Of a DNA stretch of 20,422 bases, positions 1 to 7,131 are shown one piece after another (the stretch's first letter is position 1; each line of letters starts with the position of its first letter). Source of the stretch: Trachipleistophora hominis. Taxonomy: Eukaryota > Microsporidia > Pleistophoridae. The stretch covers positions 3,752-24,173 of the forward strand of contig JH994018.1 of NCBI GenBank assembly GCA_000316135.1. The letters run 5' to 3'. The notes beneath the pieces were generated by a model, which made no database searches, had not been told where the DNA came from, and saw only the letters and a list, made by a program, of their open reading frames with translations. Made by a program: the position numbers and the translations under genes.

Positions 1-1544
1 CGTATATGTTGGTCTAAAACCGTTTATTTATCCTATTTATACGAGCTCTCTATTTTTTGCTATCAGCTATTCTCAATGACCATACAAAACCTGTTCCTCA
101 CAATAAATATTTCTCACAGCTTGTCGCATCCCTGTTCGTCTGGTAAGACAAGCACAAGATAAAATAATTTGTTTTGTTAGCATTTGATCGTATAGAACGT
201 TGTATTGGAAGATCCTAAAACTCTTCCTCCTAAGGCCTGTACAGCAAGTATATTCGTTAAAGCAAACAGCCTATTAAATACATTTTATAATTTAAATAAA
301 ATATAAAAATATTTATGATTTATATCATTAGAGCATTTTAACAATCCTTAAAAATGTGTTTAGTTCAATAAAATGGTGATAATCATTTTAAAATAAAACA
401 TTTAAAATAGTATGTAACATGTTGTCCACAGGTCAACGATCATATATATCAATTTAATGCATAAATTTACCGTTTATGATATTAACAACATTCTCTCTTT
501 TATATGTTGTAATATTGATCCTAGATCAAATAATTCACCCGTTTATAATAACAGTACTAATTAAAAACGCATAAATACGAACGTTGAGAGTATAAAAATA
601 AAATAATAATGCATAAACAGGAAAAATCAAATTTTAACACAGAAGAGCATCTAACGAACGTATTATCGATGTATATAACAGTCAAGAACGGCCGTCGTAA
701 TTTACGTTAAGAAATGTTAAAGTTTTTACGCTTCAAAGGATCCTTTACTGCTAGTAAATCATAAGCGTATGCATGATGATACCGCAATGCATTAATGCCA
801 GCGTATTACACCCATGGCAGTAAAACACGCGGCAACCGAAAGATTTTAAGCATCTCACGAACAATTACCGATCAGTAATGTCTTTAAGGTGTGCTAAAGA
901 GAAAACAACGGATCTTTCCTCTTTATTTAACGCATAATATTTATTGTTTATGCAGATGCATTAATTCAAGTAGAGCATTAATTAACAATATAACAACTAA
1001 GCGTTGAGCACCCAAACAGGTATTATGTTTGATACGAGCAGTTCTTAAGACTGGTCTGCACTGCATAAGCAATTATACCAGATTAATGTATTATTCATGC
1101 GTAATGATATGATGAGAGAATATGGTAAGAGACAGATCATGCACAAGGACCAAGCATGATATTAATATTAATGTATTGATTATGCGCTAAGCGTATGCAT
1201 AAGACTAAGTGTATTCATGCAATCAAGTATATCTAATCAATTATATTTAATCAGGTATATTTAACCAAGTATATTTAATAGTATATTTAATTAAGTATAT
1301 TTAATTAAGTATATTTAATTAAGTATATTTAATTACGTATATTTAATCAATTATATTTAATCAGGTATATTGACATGACCCCCTGTAATAACAGAATCAC
1401 GCATATTGAGTCACGTATATAGAGTCAAATATTTAGAGTCAAATATATTTATTTAAGTATATTTATACGACCCCCTATTCATGCAATCAACTATATTAAC
1501 CAAATTAATTCTTCCAAGCATTACCATCCTAAACATACAACCAC
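1..1544. other. AT-rich gene-poor left end with possible decayed coding relics
   Basis: No intact gene of useful length is visible here. Two minus-strand stretches look protein-like but are broken. One, at about 62-265, is open for about 62 codons without an ATG. It contains a Cys-Cys pair followed by a basic LRRKSF segment and ends in TGA. The other, at about 745-960, has two open pieces separated by one TAA and contains a CxxC pair (FYCHGCN). The order is reminiscent of the zinc-ribbon and helical part of IS1595/Merlin-type transposases, but this is only a weak impression. The 13-base word TAAGCGTATGCAT occurs near 763 and again near 1190. The stretch ATTCATGCAATCAA occurs near 1211 and 1487. 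The remainder is AT-rich spacer downstream of the RhoGEF gene. Confidence 0.4.
1228..1370. repeat. AT-rich tandem repeat, unit about 14 bp
   Basis: Tandem copies of a 14-base unit, AAGTATATTTAATT, with variants ending AATC or AATTA. The central copies are nearly perfect and the outer ones degenerate. A related TATATTT-containing tract continues to about 1466. GACCCCCT-type words flank the tract near 1377 and 1469. It lies about 180 bp past the end of the RhoGEF gene, in its 3' flank. No coding potential is visible. Confidence 0.8.
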
Positions 1545-4500
1545 CTAATCAAGCATAAGCTTATACAACGAGTACTGATCATACAGCAACAGAGAAGAAG
1601 AGCCTGCAACGAACATAAGATGCTCCTGTCTCGTATAATACACCATATTTGCTGTGTTAATGTCCCACACTGCAACCTCCTGATCGCTTACACACACGAG
1701 GTACTCCTTGTAGATCTTAAACTTGATCGGCCGGATGTACCACACAAAAATAACGTTCTGCCGTATTGTTCGGCCGTACGAATCGATGAAGAAGCCCATG
1801 CAATCGTAGCACACGAGGAACACGTCACTTTCTATCGTGAATACGCTCAAGGCTGTTATGTTCTTAAGCTCCTTGAAGTAGAAGGGCACGCATAGATCAA
1901 GGGGATCTACGAGTTCTTGTGTCTTGAGGGTGTCTGAATCAACCATCTCAAAATCACGGCACGCAATCACCAGCTTAGTATTAAAGAACGCAATATCAAA
2001 TACAAGACAGCCCACGAACAGCTTACGATCCATGAGAACGGACACAGAGCGGTTCTCAATCGTTACCTTAAACAGTGAGACTGAGGTAGTAGAGTTGTTG
2101 CTCACGGTCAGTGCAGCAATGGTTAGTTTGTTAAGCGTTATGCCGTAGAAGAAGTCATCAGCCCTACGTGTTATGAGCTTAGTGTGCAACGTGTTCTGGT
2201 CGGGTACGAAGGGTGCACAGCATATTCTGCTTGTCTCTAAGAATATTATTATCTTATTTGCTACGTCATACACCACCTTTTGAACGCTCTTATCGTATAA
2301 GCTTACGAAGTGTGGGCCTATCTTTTTGAACAGGCCCTCCTTCGTACCGAAGAGCAGGAACTGCTCGTCTGAACGAAATATTTTGCGGTAATCTCCTTCT
2401 CCTATGTTGAACGTTTGATCTTTTGTTTCATCTGGTGCATTCTGTCCAAGCATACGTTTAAAGAACGATAATTTACGTTGGCCCTGTTCAGCAGAGCATG
2501 CATCGTTATCACTGCTACTGCTGCTGCCAGAGTCTTTGTCAGAGTCAAGCTGCGTAGCAAACCGCAATCTTCGTGGTGGTCTGTTATTCTCTACAATCAC
2601 AGATTGAGATCTTTCCTTTTTCTTAGAGCCTACGTTATCACCTGTTGTACTCATACTCTGCTCTTCTTCACTATCATTAGTGTTAACATTAGTGTTAACA
2701 TTGTTAATATCATTATTGTTAATGTTATTATTGTTATTATGATCATTATCATTATTAACATTATCATTGTTATCATTATTATTAATGCTGTTATCACTAG
2801 TCCTACCATTACCACTAGTCCTACCATTATTATCATCACTAGTCCTACCATTATCAATATTCCTACCCTTATCACTAGTCCTACCATTATGATCAGCAGT
2901 GCCTGTGCATTGCTCACAAGCACTGCCCGTTCTATCATCATTGATTGGTTTGTTATCATTCCTTCTTACAGCCAATGCATTGTTTGCAATGTCTCTATTC
3001 GTATCAATGCTGTTATTCATTCCATCACCTTCTCTACGTTGGACAACCTTATCATTAGTGTTATTGACATTAGTATTGGTATTGTTAGTGTTATTGGTAT
3101 AAGTATTGGCATTAGTATTGGTATTAGTATTCTTACTGCTACTGTTCTTACCATTACTCTCATCCTTACCATCCACACTAAGCCTATCATCACTACCATC
3201 CCCATCCCTATCCCTATCCCCATCCTTATCTACATTAAGCCTTCTATCCTCATCATTATCATCCACTGTATCAATGTACGTATCTACTATCTCTACTACA
3301 CCCTTACTATCCTTTACTACATCCTTATCTTCCTTTACTTCCTTGCCATCTGCAATATCAACCGTATCATGTGGTGTATGCTCTCCCTCTTCATGCGCAT
3401 TAATACTAAACTTAGTATCACGCGTAGAACAGCACAGTATCTCATGGTTGGTCTTTTCAAGCAGGGGGCGTAGATCTACGTTCGTTCTAAAGTACCTCCT
3501 TATCTCCTCCATAGCACCGTGTATCACATCAAAGTACATCTTCTTGAGCCGCTCATCCTTAAAAAATATTACCACAATGTCTGTGCCTGCCCTCTCAAGC
3601 AGGAACAACGGGTTCATACTCTCTAAGTACGCGTTATCAAACGTGTACCCGATGTTACGCTCCGTTACGATGTACTTGAACAACGGCAACGGATCTGTTA
3701 TGATGTACTTTATCTCTACGTTGCCCTGCTTGACAACATCACAGATCAGCATGACCGTATCAAGCACGATGAACCGCAGCATCTTCGGCTCCTTAATGTA
3801 CCTGTACTTGATGATCAGGTCTCCTTCCTTAAGAATCTTGCGCTGCTTCTGGAACAGGTTGAGCGGTATGCGGTTCTTTACAGCCTCTGAGTAGTGCAGA
3901 TCAGCACTGAACCGGAATATTTTGTAGCTCTCGTTTATAGAGCCGTACGTCTGGTCAACATCCCTAGCAATCTCCTTAAGTTTCTGCACCGTCTCATTAA
4001 TACCCTCAATAAAGACGGGGTTCTCCTCGTAATGCAGCACTGCATTCCACAGAATGGCATACCTTGCCAGCTTCTGACTCGCCCTGTAGATGAAATGCTT
4101 AGGTCCAAGCTCAATATTACGTTCGTTAAAGAAATCCATCAACTCCTGCTTAAAGAACCGATTCATATTGCATTCCTTGTCCAGATCAAACTCAACCGTA
4201 GGCAATCTACTCACATAGTACCTGTACACCCCGAACCTATTCAAATACTTGTAATACACCGAATGGTATTCAAGGTCCTTATACATCACTGCAGTATCAT
4301 CGTTAACTACGATAGGTTTATACGCATCACCGGTTGGTAATTTGTTAATCTCTCGTATGTATTCGTTTCTACGGCCCAGTTCCTGTGCTATTTGCTCGTG
4401 TAGTGCTATTATTGCATCAAGGTTGATGAATAGAGTCTTGCTGAGTGAGTGTTTCTTTTCTATGGTGAGTGTTTCTGATTGGAATAGGTATCTTTTGAAG

Positions 4501-4592
4501 TCTTCTCCCCATATTTTTAGATCACTTACGTATGCTTTCTCTGATTCAAATATTTCTGAGAGAGCTTCTAGTCTCTTTCTTAGTTGTTTCAT
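1545..4592 (-). CDS. Rho guanine nucleotide exchange factor with DH, PH-like and CNH domains (Rom2-like)
   Basis: Predicted exchange factor that loads a Rho-family GTPase with GTP at the cell cortex, the role of yeast Rom1/Rom2 in Rho1 wall signalling. The DH domain covers about residues 8-215: its first conserved helix reads EIFESEKAYVSDLKIW, and the signature helix is near 173-190 (QKLARYAILWNAVLHY). A PH-like stretch covers about 250-370. Residues about 400-700 are Asp/Asn/Thr-rich low complexity, with a Ser run just after. A citron-homology (CNH) domain fills about 742-1010, including CVPFYF and the late CYDCMGFFIDSYGR block. DH-PH-CNH order is the fungal Rom architecture; no DEP domain is seen. 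At 1015 residues it is shorter than yeast Rom2. The start is an ATG with CCC about 38 bases upstream; the stop is TAG. The family call is firm, but the exact GTPase is inferred. Confidence 0.9.
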   Translation of the reverse strand: MKQLRKRLEALSEIFESEKAYVSDLKIWGEDFKRYLFQSETLTIEKKHSLSKTLFINLDAIIALHEQIAQELGRRNEYIREINKLPTGDAYKPIVVNDDTAVMYKDLEYHSVYYKYLNRFGVYRYYVSRLPTVEFDLDKECNMNRFFKQELMDFFNERNIELGPKHFIYRASQKLARYAILWNAVLHYEENPVFIEGINETVQKLKEIARDVDQTYGSINESYKIFRFSADLHYSEAVKNRIPLNLFQKQRKILKEGDLIIKYRYIKEPKMLRFIVLDTVMLICDVVKQGNVEIKYIITDPLPLFKYIVTERNIGYTFDNAYLESMNPLFLLERAGTDIVVIFFKDERLKKMYFDVIHGAMEEIRRYFRTNVDLRPLLEKTNHEILCCSTRDTKFSINAHEEGEHTPHDTVDIADGKEVKEDKDVVKDSKGVVEIVDTYIDTVDDNDEDRRLNVDKDGDRDRDGDGSDDRLSVDGKDESNGKNSSSKNTNTNTNANTYTNNTNNTNTNVNNTNDKVVQRREGDGMNNSIDTNRDIANNALAVRRNDNKPINDDRTGSACEQCTGTADHNGRTSDKGRNIDNGRTSDDNNGRTSGNGRTSDNSINNNDNNDNVNNDNDHNNNNNINNNDINNVNTNVNTNDSEEEQSMSTTGDNVGSKKKERSQSVIVENNRPPRRLRFATQLDSDKDSGSSSSSDNDACSAEQGQRKLSFFKRMLGQNAPDETKDQTFNIGEGDYRKIFRSDEQFLLFGTKEGLFKKIGPHFVSLYDKSVQKVVYDVANKIIIFLETSRICCAPFVPDQNTLHTKLITRRADDFFYGITLNKLTIAALTVSNNSTTSVSLFKVTIENRSVSVLMDRKLFVGCLVFDIAFFNTKLVIACRDFEMVDSDTLKTQELVDPLDLCVPFYFKELKNITALSVFTIESDVFLVCYDCMGFFIDSYGRTIRQNVIFVWYIRPIKFKIYKEYLVCVSDQEVAVWDINTANMVYYTRQEHLMFVAGSSSLLLYDQYSLYKLMLD
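2672..3330 (-). repeat. low-complexity Asn/Asp/Thr-rich coding linker in the RhoGEF
   Basis: Inside the RhoGEF reading frame, roughly residues 420-640 are made of simple-sequence coding repeats. They include Asp/Lys/Gly-rich stretches, alternating Asn-Thr (about 3055-3140), repeated NGRTSD/DNGRTSD blocks (about 2790-2900) and Asn/Asp runs (about 2675-2790). At DNA level these are AAT/AAC and ACT/ACC codon mixtures closely related to the simple sequence in the spacers beside the next gene. The linker is likely disordered and separates the PH-like and CNH modules. Confidence 0.85.
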
Positions 4593-4656
4593 TTCTTTTT
4601 GTTTTAATTTATTGTTATTTTATTATGATGGGATATTTAAAACAGTGTTACAGTGA

Positions 4657-4880
4657 TTGATAGGGGGTAGTGTTGAGGATAGGGATTGGTGGGGGGTAGT
4701 AAGGGGTAAGGGATTGGTATGGTAAGAGATATTGATAGGGGGTAAGGATATTGATAGGGGGTAGGGATACTGATATTGATAGTTATCGATATAGGGGGTA
4801 AGGGATTGGTATGGGGGGTAGAGAATAGGGTTAGGATATTGATATAGGGGGTAAGGGATTGTTATGGGGGTAGAGAAGGG
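4657..4880. repeat. G-rich (plus strand) simple-sequence tract upstream of the RhoGEF
   Basis: Imperfect tandem copies of GATAGGGGGTAAGG-like words contain many runs of three to six G, interspersed with GATATTGATA. On the coding strand of the RhoGEF this is a C-rich tract in its 5' flank, starting about 65 bases before the ATG. Closely spaced G runs could form G-quadruplexes on the plus strand. Microsporidian promoters often carry a short CCC-like element near the start codon, so part of this tract could be regulatory; that is inference. Confidence 0.75.
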
Positions 4881-4887
4881 ATACTAT

Positions 4888-5173
4888 CATTATCATTATC
4901 ATTATAAACTATAGCATTTAATAACCTTATCATAACAGAGGGTACTACAATCATACTATACTAATCATACTATGCTATACTAATCATTACACTACCTACT
5001 ACGATCATACCATACTACAATCATTACACTGACCCTAACAACAATACCACAATCATTACTCTAACCATACGCTGACCCTAATACATACACTAACCATACC
5101 CTAACACTAATACATACCCTAACACTAATACATACCCTAACACCAACCATACACTAATACATACACTAACCAT
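4888..5173. repeat. C/A-rich simple-sequence tract in the 3' flank of the TBC gene
   Basis: The tract starts with ATCATT repeats at about 4888, then becomes degenerate ACTAATCATAC-type sequence. It ends in an 18-base tandem, CTAACACTAATACATACC, at 5101-5118 and 5119-5136 with a partial third copy. The plus strand is almost free of G, the opposite of the tract immediately to the left. It abuts the TBC-gene stop at 5174. No gene is visible. Confidence 0.75.
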
Positions 5174-6343
5174 TCATTGATCACCGTTGTACTCCCTTCT
5201 CATCTTATCCGCTAATGCAAACACCGTCAACACATCATCCTTCTTAGTTGCCTGCAACACCCCCATACACTCATCAAACCCCGACTCAACAATCGCATTC
5301 TTCATCAACACGATGATGGCAGCACAGCAGTAGATCACCATCTCAAACCGGTAACTATCAGCAAACAGCTTGTCCCACAGCACAAGCACCTGCTCAATCT
5401 CAAACTCAGAGCACAGCAACAGAGACACCCACCTCAGATGAAACATCGTCTCACTGATCTTCTTACGCTCCATCACTGCGTACAACTCTGCATCGTACCG
5501 TCTGACCAGCTCAAGCACACTGTCCATCTTCTTACGTATACCCACCGTACAATCGTAATCATACTCACTGATGAAGTGCTCGCCAATCTCACTCATCAGG
5601 TTGAAGAAGCAGAAGAACGCGTCCTCCTCGGCGTATCGCACGTCATCAATGTCCTTGCTGGTTGAGAATACGTAGTATATGGGGATAAGTACCATGTGCA
5701 TCCCCTGGGTGTATCCTACGCTTGAGTTTGTTACCTTGAACGTTAGTAGAATGCGCTTCAGCGCATTCCTGTGCATACGATCAGCACACGAGTCAAGGAA
5801 TGAGCATTTCTGTGCTATGCTGCCATCATGTACACCTACCGTAACTGGTAGTATGCATACCCTGTCTACGTCCTTGTTGATGGCATCATCAATGCCCGGG
5901 TTGTCCATTAGAACAGCGTTAGCCTTCTCGTAATAGAAATGGTACAATTTTCTACGTTCTTTCAGGTGATACTCCGTCTTAAACTTGTTCTTTGGCAGGT
6001 AGCCCAGCAGTAATTTCCAAAATTTAGGACGTAGCAGTGCGTTAGAGTACCCGTAGTAACAGTAATTACGTAATTCGTAGTAATTCCTAGGAACAAAGTT
6101 AGAGATATCTAACTGTTCTGATATATGAGAGTATATTTTATATTCTATACGTTCTTCTATGTAGTTGGTAGTATTGGCAGTTGTATTGGTAGAGTTAGTA
6201 GGGTTAGTATTAGTATTGGTAGGGTTAGTATTAGTATTGGTAGAGTTAGTGTTAGTAACACTATTCTCATTATTATTATTCATATTAACACTATTCTCCT
6301 CTATCATATTATCCTTGTTCTTCATTACTGTTCTATTCTCCAT
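5174..6343 (-). CDS. TBC-domain Rab GTPase-activating protein (TBC1D13-like)
   Basis: Predicted Rab-GAP that speeds GTP hydrolysis on a Rab GTPase and so switches off a vesicle-traffic step. The first about 60 residues are Asn/Thr-rich low complexity (Asn runs, then TNTNTNPTN repeats). The TBC domain covers about 95-385. Both catalytic signatures are intact: INKDVDR (IxxDxxR), with the arginine finger at R161, and YTQ (YxQ), with the glutamine finger at Q213. The blocks LRPKFWKLLLGYLP, AEEDAFFCFFNLMSEI and LRWVSLLLCSEF with LWDKLFAD resemble the TBC1D13 subgroup, though the target Rab cannot be read from sequence. The likely start is the ATG at 6343, giving 389 residues; one codon further upstream is only a GTG. 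A GGG motif sits immediately before the ATG. The stop is TGA. Confidence 0.93.
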   Translation of the reverse strand: MENRTVMKNKDNMIEENSVNMNNNNENSVTNTNSTNTNTNPTNTNTNPTNSTNTTANTTNYIEERIEYKIYSHISEQLDISNFVPRNYYELRNYCYYGYSNALLRPKFWKLLLGYLPKNKFKTEYHLKERRKLYHFYYEKANAVLMDNPGIDDAINKDVDRVCILPVTVGVHDGSIAQKCSFLDSCADRMHRNALKRILLTFKVTNSSVGYTQGMHMVLIPIYYVFSTSKDIDDVRYAEEDAFFCFFNLMSEIGEHFISEYDYDCTVGIRKKMDSVLELVRRYDAELYAVMERKKISETMFHLRWVSLLLCSEFEIEQVLVLWDKLFADSYRFEMVIYCCAAIIVLMKNAIVESGFDECMGVLQATKKDDVLTVFALADKMRREYNGDQ

Positions 6344-6466
6344 CACCCTTAAGAATAAAACACATTCTTAACTCCTTTGTGTTAAAGAATTGTTACGCCA
6401 ATTGGTACGTGATCTGTTACAGCACGTATTGGTGTATTTATACGTACGAAACAATGTGTTTTAGAA

Positions 6467-6645
6467 GGATTGGTAATGGTAAGGGTAAGGATAAGGGGTG
6501 GTAAGGAATGGGGGTAGTAATGATAATAATAAGGATAAGGGGTGGTAAGGAAGGTAGTGGTAAGGGGTAGTAAGAAATGGTAGTTATTGATTTATTAGTA
6601 AATATTAGTATTAGTAAGAAATGGTAAGGATTAGTAGGTAAATAC
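6467..6645. repeat. G-rich (plus strand) simple-sequence tract upstream of the TBC gene
   Basis: GGTAAGGGTAAGGATAAGGGGTGGTAAGG-type words (each copy short and degenerate) begin about 120 bases before the TBC start. On the TBC coding strand the tract is C-rich. Its position and strand bias match the G-rich tract in front of the RhoGEF gene. The 100 bases between the tract and the ATG are ordinary mixed sequence. Confidence 0.7.
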
Positions 6646-6672
6646 TAATACTAACCCTTACTAATACTAATA
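6603..6672. repeat. 16-bp perfect inverted repeat at the G-rich/C-rich switch
   Basis: The left arm TATTAGTATTAGTAAG (6603-6618) and right arm CTTACTAATACTAATA (6657-6672) are exact reverse complements separated by 38 bases. Within the loop, TTAGTA (6631-6636) and TACTAA (6643-6648) can pair again, extending the structure. The element sits where the spacer changes from G-rich to C-rich on the plus strand, so it could extrude as a hairpin or cruciform in DNA. It may instead simply reflect head-to-head simple repeats. Confidence 0.75.
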
Positions 6673-7131
6673 ATTACCAATACTAATAATTATAATTACT
6701 AATCCTTACCATTATTATTATCATTACTAATACTAACCTTTACTATTACTAACCCTTATCATTACCTTCCTTACTATTACTATAAATAATAATAGAAATA
6801 TTAAAAGGAACATATTTAACCTATTAGAACGATAGACCATACATTAACAATAGACCATACAATACATTAATAATACTAATATTAAATACAGTACTAACCT
6901 TAGTATAACACTAAATATAACATTAACCCTAATATAATACTAACCCTAATATAATACTAATACTACTACCCCTAGTATAACACTAATACTACTAACCTTA
7001 GTATAACACTAACACTAATACAATCTACCCTTAGTATAACACTAATACAGTACTACCCCCCCTACCCCAATACAATCTACCCTCACTAATACTACCCCCC
7101 CTACCCTCACTTAATACTACCACCACTAATA
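6646..7131. repeat. C/A-rich simple-sequence tract in the 3' flank of the deubiquitinase gene
   Basis: About 480 bases of degenerate ACTAATACTAACCCT, CCTAATATAATACTAA and CCTTAGTATAACACTAA words become CCCCCC-rich (CTACCCCCCCTACC) close to the deubiquitinase stop at 7132. Guanine is rare on the plus strand. The arrangement mirrors the tract at 4888-5173, which also abuts the 3' end of a minus-strand gene. No gene is visible. Confidence 0.7.

Noticed and set aside
609..710. 33-codon plus-strand frame with ATG and a TATA-like word upstream
   Set aside because: It is too short to separate from chance in AT-rich DNA, matches no small ribosomal or secretory protein that I recognise, and has no motif.
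1228..1370. CRISPR-like or origin iteron array
   Set aside because: The copies are contiguous without spacers, the unit is only 14 bases of AT, and the genome is eukaryotic. It is better called a minisatellite.
2478..3473. 331-codon plus-strand frame rich in Ile/Val/Thr
   Set aside because: It is the antisense shadow of the Asn/Asp/Thr-rich linker of the RhoGEF gene. Its composition is that of a complemented repeat, and the minus-strand frame carries real domains.
4657..4880. Internal telomere-like repeat, because of GGGGGTA and GGGTAAGG words
   Set aside because: The units are irregular and no fixed 5- to 7-base telomeric unit is repeated. The tract lies between two intact genes.
6344..6346. 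GTG start one codon upstream of the TBC gene ATG
   Set aside because: Eukaryotic initiation would normally use the ATG at 6343, so the extra codon is excluded.
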